From NCBI GenBank assembly GCA_016946835.1, contig JACVTC010000157.1, forward strand, positions 1 through 64,000: a DNA stretch of 64,000 bases, written 5' to 3'. The first letter of the stretch is position 1; every line of letters starts with the position of its first letter. The translations under genes and the position numbers were made by a program. Under the pieces are notes generated by a model. It worked only from the letters and a program-made list of their open reading frames with translations, did no database searches and was not told where the DNA came from. This stretch comes from Neocallimastix lanati (nom. inval.) (taxonomy: Eukaryota; Neocallimastigomycota; Neocallimastigomycetes; Neocallimastigales; Neocallimastigaceae). Of this stretch, positions 46,086-57,951 are shown piece after piece.

Positions 46086-46672
46086 TTAAAAAAAATCATA
46101 GAAGGGTTTATTAAAATTCCTATCAAAATAATTTAAATAAAAAAGAATAAAAACTTTTTTAAATGAAGTGGTTTTTTCTGTACCATTATATTTAAAAAGA
46201 TATTCCACTGTATTCTCTCTTCCAAATATAAATTTCTTAGTATTTTTTTTTTTTTTTTTACAAATAATAATAGGATCGAAATTTCTTTTTGAAATATTTT
46301 TACTATTTTTATATACATTCATTAAGAAGATATTTTATATAATTTATATCGAACACATAGTTTTCTAAGCACATTTCGATATATTTAAATTTAAAATTGT
46401 TGAGTCCTTCAATTTTAAAATTTTCAAAACTAAATCCTTTTTTTAAAAGAAAATATTAATTTTCTTACTGATAATAATTTTTCTTCTCTTAATATTTCTA
46501 AAATATATTTATCATTGATTTTATAATAAATATCTGCGCCATTGTTAATTAAAAATTCAATCGTTTGAAAAACAGAACTCTCTAATGATACTATAAGTGG
46601 GGGTTTTATGTAATTATTTGTATCTATTAATTCTTTTGAGGATTGACATCATTTGAATCTTTGTTATTACTC
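46086..46672 (-). pseudogene. Ankyrin-like gene remnant
   Basis: Reading the minus strand from about 46672 gives MSNNKDSND, then after a frame change PPLIVSLESS, TIEFLINNGADIYYK and YILEILREEKLL, the ankyrin pattern of genes A and B. The frame breaks again near 46445, and a 78-codon stretch (46086-46322) follows. Too short and broken to function. Confidence 0.55.
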
Positions 46673-47345
46673 ATATCATATAAATAATATATATCTTTAA
46701 CTACATAGTTTCAAATTTTTTATAATTACAATTAGTATAAAATTAATTTTACAATATCTAAAGAGCAATTTAAACTTAACTAAATGGATCAAAATTAGTA
46801 CTATTTAAAAAAATAAAGAAGAGTTTCTATACTACAAATATAATATTTTAATTTATTAGTATTATTCCTCTTTAGTAATTCTGAAACTAATCTTTGTTTT
46901 TCTATAAGTATATCTTTTGTTTTTATTCTTTTTATAATTTAAAAAATATTACTAAAACCAAATAGTTTTTTAATTGCTAAAAAAATATTTTGTATATAAT
47001 TTTTATTTTAATATGATATATAAATAATTACAGTAATTAGGATATTTATATATATAAAAATATTTTTCCATAAAATAAAAAAACTTAATTTTGCATTAAT
47101 TTAAATTAGTAAAACTTATATAATTATCAATGAGGCATATATCATAGATTATTGTATGTGTGATTTAGATATATTGTATACACAATTTACGTTGTTAAAC
47201 GATATGTGGCGTAGTATAATGTATGTAATTAATGGTAGTATAACTAATGTAATTGAGTATATATTAAATTAAGGTAAAACTCTTAATAAGAAATATAAAA
47301 AAATTATATATAGAATATTAATTAAGTTCCGGCACAATATTAAAA
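46673..47345. other. AT-rich sequence, possible copia LTR at right end
   Basis: No ORF. If the primer-site-like motif at 47346 is real, the last few hundred bases here would be a decayed LTR, but no LTR start can be fixed. Confidence 0.35.
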
Positions 47346-49133
47346 GATTAAGAATCTCAAAGTTAAAAGAGCTTCAATAACTCTTAGTAGGAAGGAGCTT
47401 CTGTAGGCTCCCAGAAGAATAAGAACTTATTTATCTCTCAATGGAATAAATTTCCAATTTATAAAATAACACTTAAAAACAAAATATATAATCTCATAAT
47501 ATTTCTTTATACAATTTTGTTTTTTGCCATCACTAACTAAATTAGCATCAATTTACCAGGTTTATATCAAGTGTATAAAGTCGATAGTATTGTTTTTCGG
47601 AGTTTTGTGTTGATGAGAACAACTGCAATGTATTTAAAGGGTCAAAAAAGACAATGCAAAATTATCACCCAGATCTTTGTAGCGGTTTTGTCAGATATTT
47701 CAGTGATGTATACGGACTATCACGAGACGTACTGATGGAACAGAACTCTCAAGTGAGGGTAAATGTACTGACGTGAAGAATTATCAAACAAAAATAGGTA
47801 CTTTCTATCCTAAACAGTACCCAGAAGATAATAATATTCAATTATGTATTCCTAAAGAATTTTTACTCCCAGCTGGCTTTAGAGATGTTAATAATAGAAA
47901 CAATGGTGTTTATTAATCATTTCCATAAATTTGATTACTCTTTCCTTGATTCAGGATTGAAGTTCACAGTTACCTATAAAAAAAATTATGAGTGTAACTA
48001 GTGATAATAGTCATATAAAGCAATTAAAAAAATGCAATAAGTTTATTACAAATGTTATATCTCAAGAATAAAATAAAAATAAAGTAGGTTTAACTCTACT
48101 ACTATCAGACAATAAATGATGAAGCAAATTATGGGAGCATATCAAAGAATAGCTATACACTAATGAATGTTAAGCTAAGATGTATGGATAGAGTGTCAAA
48201 TACGATTTAAATAAATTTAACCATTAATGAAATAGAAATTATAAGTTTAATAATCCCGTAGCAATACTAGAAGCATGAAATGAAAAGTAATCTAATAATT
48301 TAATTATTCAAGAAATATGAGAAAGAAGATAATTGTATGGAATAATTAAAAATATACCGACATACTTAATATAAAGATAATTTACATGGCAATAGTTACT
48401 AAAATGGTACTGAAAATACTATTAGAGACCTTATAAAATCAGTACAAGAAAAAAAAATTTATTTATATACTCAAAAAAATATAGGTAGTAAATATGGACA
48501 GTTACTAGCAAACGGCAAACCTATAAAATTTAAATTGTTCCAAATTTCAATATCGTATAAGAAGATAAGGGTAGTGATGATATAAATGAATTGTATACCA
48601 GGTAATATTATTACCAATGATGTTCATATGTGTATTATAGTAAATAATGATACTTCAAATAGTTGCATTTCGCCTAAAGATGGAAATAAGGTTGTCCATA
48701 ACGATTGGATATTAGATTAAATGATAAAGGACCCATTAAGATTTTTTTTTATTAAACCCTGATATACTATCAGATACCCATCTTAACACAGTCAATATCT
48801 CTAATCATATTAATGTAGTTGTTAATGGTTCTTCTGAAGGTAATTATGTTGATGATGATACAGATTTATTTTGATTCAGATAACACTTTATACCACGGAC
48901 AAGAAAGTGATCTTAATACTGAATCTACCTATTATGATTACATTAATAATTATAACTGTTACCATGATCATTAACAGGATCAAGAGAATAATGAAAAACA
49001 AAATGATGATAATAAAAAATCCTGACTATTAGGAGCTAGATTAGTACAATTATTTACATATTTTGTTGGAGTTGTTTCTTTCAATTTTTAAAAATAATTT
49101 ATACAAAATATTTAAAATTTGAAGGGGGAATAG
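47346..49133 (+). pseudogene. Decayed retroelement-like coding region
   Basis: Opens with GATTAAGAATCTCA (copia-type primer site with one change) and a GGAGC/GCTCC hairpin near 47395. The interior is less repetitive than its surroundings and gives short open stretches of protein-like composition: FYPKQYPEDNN near 47805, CIPGNIITNDVH near 48595, SDTHLNTVNISNHIN near 48775 and ESDLNTESTYYDYINN near 48905, separated by many stops. It ends with GAAGGGGGAA near 49120, a plausible polypurine tract. I cannot assign a domain; a heavily mutated copia-like internal region is the best guess. Confidence 0.35.
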
Positions 49134-49860
49134 TTTTCCTACATGAATATTAAATTGGATACTATACAATATATAGTTAAGCAAGAATTAATTATCAAGA
49201 AAAAAAATATATACACGTCAAAGTTAAAATAATACTAGAACATTTAAACATAAAACATACATTTACATAATGATAATATAAAACACTTACTTGATAACAC
49301 GATTAAACTAAATATCTATTGAATTTTAATCGAGACTTATTATGCATTAATTGAATTTTTAAAAATATTAATTGAATATTATTTAAAATTTTTTTGTTAA
49401 AGAGATTAAAATTTATTAATTATCAAACTTAATTAAATGATATAAATCCAAAGAGTAGTCATTAATATAACGAGTAACTTAAAGTCATATAGAGGTTAGC
49501 CATAAGTGTTTTCAATTTAGAGATGTTAAAACCAGAAAGTTTAGTCATGAGTTGTCAATAATACATAAAACCCAATGTGGTAAGCCATGTATTGTCTAGT
49601 ATAGTTAAAGTGTTATTCTCAGTAAGATTGCCGAAATCGTGTATAGGATGGTATAAAGCCTGATGAATATCCAATCCTTATTAATATTTAAAATTATCAG
49701 ATTTTAAAGGTTTAAATGTATATTAAACGTTATTATTATAATAACATAGTGTAAAATGAATCATATAAAATGATTCTTATTAATCTCATATAAAAAAGTA
49801 AAATAATAGAAAAAAATATACTACAATTCAATTAATGAAAAGTGAATTAAAATTAATTCA
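49134..49860. other. AT-rich sequence, nothing identified
   Basis: No ORF or clear repeat. The middle (about 49450-49660) is slightly less AT-rich, as in decayed element sequence. Confidence 0.4.
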
Positions 49861-50580
49861 TTATTAGTTGTAATGTGCTGTCCTTGCTATGGAAAAGGTA
49901 ATCAATCTTTTATCCATTGGATATATGAAATCCTCTACTTTTTTCTTTATGTCGATGTAAATCTTTAGATTTTTATCGATGACCTTTTCATTTTATTTGC
50001 CAATAAAGAAAGGAATCTTTCCTTACTTCCTTCTTATTCTAATATTTTTAAGAATAAGAAAATTTAATAAACAAGTATATTTATATATATTCTTTCTTGG
50101 TGGAATTTCATTTCAGCTGTAGATGAGCTACAATTCGATATTGAAGAACGGAGACATTTAAGTGATCCACTCCTAAAAAGCTCACAGGAGGAGTCTACCG
50201 TACATTATATTGTGGGACTTGCAGATTATCTTGCTAATACAATACCGATCATCAGTAGTTCTCTTGAGTTACTTTTTAAGAAGTTTAGTAAAAGATACTT
50301 TCATTATCAAGAGTACCGATAGAGCAAAGGAACGGTGGAGTTAGAAATCCTGTTAATTCTCATTAATACACGTTAACTAACAGCACAGTTCCGAACACAG
50401 AACTTATAGTAAGTAATACAATTTTTTGATGATCTTTCTTATGGTTCAAGGAGTAAGAGTTTAGTAGATATTACACTATCTATTTTAAAGATGTTACTTT
50501 TTTGTTTTTATTATTTTAGATTTAAATGGTGATCATGTTACTACACTTAGAATACATCACACAGAATTTTTTTTAACTTT
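49861..50580 (+). repeat. Possible decayed LTR plus structured leader
   Basis: TGTAATGTGCTG near 49868 could be an LTR start. TTGGTGGAATTTC at 50098 resembles the start of the element 2 primer site (TGGTGGAGAATCC). Beyond it come small hairpins (TGTAG/CTACA near 50120, ACTCCT/AGGAG near 50180) in a GC-richer island similar in style to the leader of element 3. Suggestive only. Confidence 0.3.
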
Positions 50581-50739
50581 TTGAGCTTATTTTTATTCTT
50601 TATTCTATTAAATTTTTCATAATTTATTAAAAAAATTTTTTTTTTTTTTTTTAATTTTTGTTATTTTTTATTTTACTTAATCTTTTGCATTCATTTTATT
50701 TTTATCTTTAAATTATATGTATTTTTTTTAAAAAAAAAA

Positions 50740-50945
50740 GTAAAGAATCTTGGAACTATTTAATAAAAATAATAAATAATAATTAATAATTAATAATTAA
50801 TAATTAATAATTATAAATAATATGAATAATAAATAATTGAATAATAAATAATAAATAATAAATAATTGTAATAATAAATAATTAAATAATAAATAATAAT
50901 TAATAAATAATAATAAATAATAAATAAATAATAAGTTGTTAAATA
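50740..50945. repeat. AATAAT microsatellite
   Basis: Imperfect AATAATTAATAATAAATA array ending 30 bases before the MULE left end. Confidence 0.85.
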
Positions 50946-50975
50946 TCGAGATTATTATATAATTATATAATAATA

Positions 50976-51625
50976 GGGGGTGGTGCGTTTCGGAATGTGG
51001 CTTTAAATATTTTTACATAAATTTTCATTTCGGAATGTGGCTTATATTATTTTTTTTTATAAATTTTTATTTATGAATATAATATTTAAATATTAAAATA
51101 AAATGGCACATATAATTTCTTTGAAAAAATAATTATTAAAAATATTTAAAATGTGATATATTTCAAAAAAAATAATGATTTACATTCGCCATATTCTGAA
51201 AATTTTTATTTATTTATTAATTTATTCATTTAATTATTTAATAATAATATTTAATAATATTTCTTTTTATACTATTTTCTAATTATAAAGTTTGTTTATT
51301 ATATGGAAATATAATAATTTACATTAATTTAAAATACTGTAAAAATTATAATAAAATTCATGTTAATATATATGAATATGCTATATCATTTATTTATTAT
51401 ATAATTTATTTGTTGCTAAATTCAGTTTTTATATTAATTTCATATCAATATCTTATTTATTTTATTTTATCATATTATATATTATTATTTCACTGCATAT
51501 TTATTTTATTTTATTTTATTTTATTTTATTTCGATTGATACTTGCAATTTATTATAATTCACATATTTATTTTATTTTATTAGTACTTGTATTTTTATTA
51601 TAATTCAAATATTTATTTTGTTTTA
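50976..51625 (+). repeat. Left terminal region of MULE (650 bp)
   Basis: Its reverse complement is present at about 58085-58724 with high similarity along the whole length, including GGCACATATAATTTC, GCTAAATTCAG and TACTTGTATTTTTATT. It contains a subterminal repeat of CGGAATGTGGCTT (50991 and 51033). Confidence 0.85.
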
Positions 51626-54600
51626 TTTTATTTTATTTTTATTAATACTTGTATTTTTATTATAATTCAAATAATTTTTTTATTTTATTTTATTTTATTT
51701 TATTTTATTTTATTTTATTTTTATTAATACTTTATTCCTTTATATTACTTCACTATTTTATTTTATTTTATTTTATTTTATTTTATTTTATTTTATTTTA
51801 TTTTATTTTATTTTATTTTATTTTATTTTATTTTATTTTATTTTATTTTATTTTATTTTATTTTATTTTATTTTATTTTATTTTATTTTATTTTATTTTA
51901 TTTTATTTTATTTTATTTTATTTTATTTTTATTAATACTTTATTCCTTTATATTACTTCACTATTTATTTTATTTTATTTCTTTTATTTTATTTTATTTT
52001 ATTTTATTTTTATTAATACTTTATTCTTTAATATTACTTCACTATTTATTTTATTTTATTTTATTTTTATTAATACTTTATTCTTTAATATTACTTCACT
52101 ATTTATTTTATTTTATTTCTTTTATTTTATTTTATTTTATTTTATTTTATTTTATTTCTTTTATTTTATATTTTTTATTTTATTTTATTTTATTTTATTT
52201 TATTTTATTTTATTTTATTTTATTTTATTTTATTTTATTTATTTTATTTTATTTTATTTTATTTTATTTTATTTTATTTTATTTTATTTTATTTTATTTT
52301 ATTTTATTTTATTTTATTTTATTTTATTTTATTTTATTTTATTTTATTTTATTTTATTTTATTTTATTTTATTTTATTTTATTTTATTTTATTTTATTTT
52401 ATTTTATTTTATTTTATTTTATTTTATTTTATTTTATTTTATTTTATTTTATTTTATTTTATTTTATTTTATTTTATTTTATTTTATTTTATTTTATTTT
52501 ATTTTATTTTATTTTATTTTATTTTATTTTATTTTATTTTATTTTATTTTATTTTATTTTATTTTATTTTATTCAATCTGTACTTCATATTTATATTTCA
52601 ATATTTATTCATTTTATTTTATTGTATTTTATTTTATTTTATTTTATTCAATCTGTACTTCATATTTATATTTCAATATTTATTCATTTTATTTTATTTT
52701 ATTTTATTTTATTTTATTTTATTTTATTTTATTTTATTTTATTTTATTTTATTTTATTTTATTTTATTTTATTTTATTTTATTTTATTTTATTTTATTTT
52801 ATTTTATTTTATTTTATTTTATTTTATTTTATTTTATTTTTATTAATACTTTATTCCTTTATATTACTTCACTATTTATTTTATTTTATTTCTTTTATTT
52901 TATTTTATTTTATTTTATTTTTATTAATACTTTATTCTTTAATATTACTTCACTATTTATTTTATTTTATTTTATTTTTATTAATACTTTATTCTTTAAT
53001 ATTACTTCACTATTTATTTTATTTTATTTCTTTTATTTTATTTTATTTTATTTTATTTTATTTTATTTCTTTTATTTTATATTTTTTTATTTTATTTTAT
53101 TTTATTTTATTTTATTTTATTTTATTTTATTTTATTTTATTTTATTTTATTTTATTTTATTTTATTTTATTTTATTTTATTTTATTTTATTTTATTTTAT
53201 TTTATTTTATTTTATTTTATTTTATTTTATTTTATTTTATTTTATTTTATTTTATTTTATTCAATCTGTACTTCATATTTATATTTCAATATTTATTCAT
53301 TTTATTTTATTGTATTTTATTTTATTTTATTTTATTCAATCTGTACTTCATATTTATATTTCAATATTTATTCATTTTATTTTATTGTATTTTATTTTAT
53401 TTTATTTTATTTTATTTTATTTTATTTTATTTTATTTTATTTTATTTTATTTTATTTTATTTTATTTTATTTTATTTTATTTTATTTTATTTTATTTTAT
53501 TTTATTTTATTTTATTTTATTTTATTTTATTTTATTTTATTTTATTTTATTTTATTTTATTTTATTCAATCTGTACTTCATATTTATATTTCAATATTTA
53601 TTCATTTTATTTTATTGTATTTTATTTTATTTTATTTTATTCAATCTGTACTTCATATTTATATTTCAATATTTATTCATTTTATTTTATTGTATTTTAT
53701 TTTATTTTATTTTATTTTATTTTATTTTATTTTATTTTATTTTATTTTATTTTATTTTATTTTATTTTATTCAATCTGTACTTCATATTTATATTTCAAC
53801 TATTTATTTTATTTTATTCATTCTGTATTTCATATTTATATTTCAACTATTTATTTTATTTCATTCAATCTGTACTTCATATTTTTATTTCAACTATTTA
53901 TTTTATTTTATTTTATTCAATCTGTACTTTATATTTATATTTCAACTATTAATTTTATTTTATTCATCCTGTACTTTATATTTATATTTCAACTATTTAT
54001 TTTATTTTATTCATTCTGTACTTCATATTTATATTTCAACTATTTATTTTATTTTATTCAATTTGTACTTTATATTTATATTTCAACTATTTATTTTATT
54101 TTATTCATTCTGTACTTTATATTTATATTTCAACTATTTATTTTATTTTATTCAATCTGTACTTTATATTTATATTTCAACTATTTATTTTATTTTATTC
54201 ATTCTGTACTTCATATTTATATTTCAACTATTTATTTTATTTTATTCAATCTGTACTTCATATTTATATTTCAACTATTTATTTTATTTTATTCATTCTG
54301 TACTTCATATTTATATTTCAACTATTTATTTTATTTTATTCATTCTGTACTTCATATTTATATTTCAACTATTTATATTATTTTTATTTTATTTTATTTT
54401 ATTTTATTTTATTTTATTCAATCTGTACTTCATATTTTTATTTCAACTATATATTTTATTTTATTTTATTCAATCTGTACTTCATATTTATATTTCAACT
54501 ATTTATTTTATTTTATTCATTCTGTACTTCATATTTATATTTCAACTATTTATTTTATTTTATTCAATCTGTACTTTATATTTATATTTCAACTATTTAT

Positions 54601-54640
54601 TTTATTTTATTTTATTTTATATACTTATACTTCTATATTA
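51626..54640. repeat. (ATTTT)n satellite with 47-bp composite units
   Basis: 3 kb of ATTTT pentanucleotides interrupted by TACTTTATTCTTTAATATT-type spacers in the left third and by CTGTACTTCATATTTATA-type spacers in the right part. From about 53770 to 54600 these form a regular 47-bp tandem array of about 17 units. This is the reverse orientation of the arrays at 30.7 and 45.6 kb. The very long FILFYF-type reading frames here are translated repeat, not genes. Confidence 0.95.
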
Positions 54641-55474
54641 TTACATTCTATATTTTTTTCATTTTATTTTTAAATATTCTTTTTAAAATTCTTATTTCCT
54701 TTTTAATATTTTTTTATCTAATATTTTAAATAAATTTTATATAATACGAAAATCTTTTTTACTCAGGAGCATTATATTTAACTTGATAAGGAAAGATTAT
54801 TTGAAAATTTAATTATAAATATTAAATTAAAACTTTTTTTTAGTAATAGTAATAATAACAATAACATTTTTAAACATAAATTTCTATTAAATAATAAATA
54901 AATTATTTTAGATATTTATATTATACAAATCTAATAAACTAACAAAAAGAGCATTACTATTTTTACAAATAGTAAAGTTTTTTTAGAAAGCCTGATAGAA
55001 ATAATTTAAAATATTAATTATTTTCTTTTATAAGTATTATAATACTTAAATATCATTATATATATTTAAAATGTATATTTGAATATTTATTAAAAATATG
55101 AAATATACATTAAATATATTTTTAAAAAATATATTAATTTAATAATTGGTTTATTTTATAAAAATTATTTATTTATTTATTAATTTACTACAATATAAAA
55201 TAAAAATAATGAGAAATGCAATACATTCATATTTTTAATATTTTATAATACTAATATATAATAATAAAGACATCTTTTAATTTTATTTAATAATATTTAA
55301 TTAAGTAAAAAATATTTAAAATAAATTTATAAAAAAAATTTTTTTTTAATATTTTTAAGCTAACCCTATCAATAAATATTAAATAAATTTAAATATTGAA
55401 TTTCTTATTAAATAAAAAAATTTAATTTTCAATTAATTGTAATTATGATTTTGAAAGGATTTTAATAATTATTT
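54641..55474. other. AT-rich sequence downstream of transposase gene
   Basis: No gene seen; lies within the MULE, 3' of the transposase gene. Confidence 0.6.
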
Positions 55475-56923
55475 TTATTTTGTTTTATTAAAATTAATGA
55501 TTTCATTATTCAATCTAATTAAACAATTAAACCAATTTTCGATGATATCATTTTTACTACATCCAATATTTTTTAATTCGGCTTCCATATTTTTATAATA
55601 TTCAACTAAAATATTAATGTCATCGACCCTTTCTGATATTCTGCTCTTTTTTCTCCAAATTCCTTTAATTCTCATATGGTAATCATAGTAAGATTTGGAT
55701 TCTTCAAATTGTATTGTATATATTAATTTATAAAATGAAGGCTTTTTTACAAATAAATTTTTTAAATAACTGTTATAAGATTCTGAAGCATTATTTGTTA
55801 TGTGGTCTATATTATTGTAATAATTCCAATATTTTATATTATAGATATTTAGAAATGTTTTCTCAAAATAATCTAAAAAATTCAAAAATTGGGAACAGGT
55901 AGATTTATATCTCATGCATGTATTTTTAATTTTATTAAAAATATCAGGTATGTATTCAATATTAATAAAACATAAATTAGAAATCGCATTATAATAAGTA
56001 TTTAAAATATTATGATCTTTCACTTCCTTGTAACATAATTTATTTTTTTTTGTCATTAATAATCTTTTATAATGCCAAAAACAATATTTAATATTTATAT
56101 TGGGAAAAATATTTTCCACTGCATTAGATATTCCTTTTTCAAAATCACAATGAAAAATTTTTTCTGAGAAATTAATATTTGCATTATATTTAATTATATT
56201 TTTTTTTATTTCATTAAATAATATTTCGTAAGTTGTTTGTTCTTTGTTTTTTAATATTGACATGGAAGTAGTGTAAAAACAATTTAATTCTGTAACATAA
56301 GTTCTGGTAATGAATACTTGATAACTATTAGTTGGAGCTATTAAAAATGTACCATCAGCAAATATATGTTTATTCTCCATAAATAATTTTGCTTGGAATG
56401 GTGATTGAAAAATTATTACATTAGAATTTTTGAATATCATAAAGTATTCACCTCTTATTGTTTTATAATATTCAGATACATTAGGAACTTCATCAAATGT
56501 TTTTACATTAGGAAATAATTGTTTGTTTTTATATCTTGTTATTTGGGATTTAATTGTTTTATATTCAGGGCATATATATCCTATTTCTTGAGAAATTTTA
56601 TCAAATATGCGTTTTGATTTTATATCAGAAGGAATCAAACTTTTTTTTATTTCATCTTTAATTTTATGTTTTATTAATGATTTGGATGCATTAATTTCAT
56701 TACCAGGATGATTATGTGAAGAATCATAATTTAAAACCTCTTTATTATCATTTAAAATAATAAAAGACTTACATTTATTTAATGTTTTATATTCTGTACA
56801 TCTATATATTTTTGTATTATCTTTTTTTAATTTTGAAAAATTATATTTAAATTTTCGATCTATAATTATTTGCTCTTTTCCTCGATTTGTTTCACTTATA
56901 TCAATTTTTAGATTTCCCTCCAT
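55475..56923 (-). CDS. FLYWCH-type MULE transposase
   Basis: A 482-residue protein from ATG at 56923, reading leftward. The N-terminal zinc finger is FLYWCH/WRKY-GCM-like: C42, C51, then H70-x-H72 (HNHPG), and would bind the element ends. The MULE transposase domain follows: FADGTF with D190, HCDFEKG with D260, the C/H signature CFWHYKR near 281-287, and NNASES with E381 as the third catalytic residue. All three acidic residues are present and the frame is uninterrupted, so it may be active. There is no C-terminal SWIM zinc finger, which many plant MULEs have. Fragments of close relatives lie at 32563-32760 and 58850-58957. Confidence 0.9.
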   Translation of the reverse strand: MEGNLKIDISETNRGKEQIIIDRKFKYNFSKLKKDNTKIYRCTEYKTLNKCKSFIILNDNKEVLNYDSSHNHPGNEINASKSLIKHKIKDEIKKSLIPSDIKSKRIFDKISQEIGYICPEYKTIKSQITRYKNKQLFPNVKTFDEVPNVSEYYKTIRGEYFMIFKNSNVIIFQSPFQAKLFMENKHIFADGTFLIAPTNSYQVFITRTYVTELNCFYTTSMSILKNKEQTTYEILFNEIKKNIIKYNANINFSEKIFHCDFEKGISNAVENIFPNINIKYCFWHYKRLLMTKKNKLCYKEVKDHNILNTYYNAISNLCFINIEYIPDIFNKIKNTCMRYKSTCSQFLNFLDYFEKTFLNIYNIKYWNYYNNIDHITNNASESYNSYLKNLFVKKPSFYKLIYTIQFEESKSYYDYHMRIKGIWRKKSRISERVDDINILVEYYKNMEAELKNIGCSKNDIIENWFNCLIRLNNEIINFNKTK

Positions 56924-56989
56924 CAAAATTTTTAATATAAATATTAATAAATATGAAAATATTTATTTTTTATTTTTTATTTAATATGT

Positions 56990-57550
56990 ATTTTCAATTT
57001 TTTTTAAAAATTACAATTATAAATATAAAAATATTTTATTTTATTTCAAGAAAATTATTAAAAAAATATTTATCTTTTTTTTTTTTATTTTATTTTTTCA
57101 TTATAAAATAAAATATTTATTTAATTATTATTTATTTATATAATAAAAAATTACAGTTATAAATATAAATAAATATGAAAATATTTTATTTTATTTCAAG
57201 AAAATTACTAATAAAATATTTTATTTCAAGAAAATTACTAAAAAAATATTTATCTTTTCTTTTTTTTATTTTATTTTTTCATTATAAAATAAAATATTTA
57301 TTTAATTATTATTTATTTATATAATAAAAAATTACAGTTATAAATATAAATAAATATGAAAATATTTTATTTTATTTTAAGAAAATTACTAATAAAATAT
57401 TTTATTTCAAGAAAATTACTAAAAAAATATTTATCTTTTCTTTTTTTTATTTTATTTTTTTATTATAAAATAAAATATTTATTTAATTATTATTTATTTA
57501 TTTATTTATTTATATAATAAAAAATTACAGTTATAAATATAAATAAAAAT
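56990..57550. repeat. 180-190-bp tandem repeat upstream of transposase
   Basis: Three units with TACAGTTATAAATATAAATA and TATTTTATTTCAAGAAAATTA blocks, starting near 57010, 57146 and 57327 with a partial unit at 57519. Part of each unit resembles the inner side of the right terminal repeat. T-rich low-complexity DNA (57560-57740) follows. Confidence 0.75.
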
Positions 57551-57756
57551 GAAAATATTTTATTTTTTTTGTATTTTATTTTTTTAATCTTTTTTATTTT
57601 TTTTATTTTTTTTTTATTTTTAATTTTTTTTATTTTTTTATTTTTTTTATTTTTTTATTTTTTTATTTTTTTTATTTTTTTATTTTTTTATTTTTTTTAT
57701 TTTTTTATTTTTTTATATTTTTATTTTTTATTATCAAATATATATTAAATTATGAA

Positions 57757-57892
57757 ATTATTATAAAATAAAATATTTATTTAATTATTATTTAATTATT
57801 TATTTATATAAAAAAATTTATATATAATACGCCATCTCAAAAAGCATGTGGCTTATATCTATTCACGTGCGGTTCCGAAACGCGCTCTCCCC
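57757..57892 (-). repeat. Right terminal region of MULE (136 bp)
   Basis: Its reverse complement is at 57952-58084 with few differences (GAGATGGCGTATTAT, CCGCACGTGAATA and GGGGAGAGCGC all conserved). CACGTG and TTCCGAAACGCGC are striking GC-rich blocks in this context. Confidence 0.85.
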
Positions 57893-57951
57893 ATAATAAT
57901 AATAATATATATTTAATTTAATATAAAAATGCATATTAATTTATTCTAACA

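Larger units (their letters stand above)
50976..57892 (-). mobile_element. MULE-like DNA transposon with FLYWCH transposase
   Basis: A 6.9-kb element. The left end reads GGGGGTGGTGCGTTTCGG and the right end, read inward, GGGGAGAGCGCGTTTCGG. Both start GGGG and share GCGTTTCGGAA and a following ATGTGGCTTATAT-type block. ATAATAATA directly flanks both ends (50967-50975, 57893-57901), a 9-bp duplication as expected for MULEs, although the flank is an AAT repeat, so chance is possible. The transposase gene lies on the minus strand near the right end; most of the left half is ATTTT satellite. The ends are supported independently by the inverted deletion derivative at 57952-58724. Confidence 0.75.

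Noticed and set aside
51649-54686. Very long open frames of repeated Phe-Ile-Leu-Phe-Tyr residues
   Set aside because: They are the direct translation of the ATTTT pentanucleotide; the lack of stops follows from the repeat period, and no protein-like segment is present.
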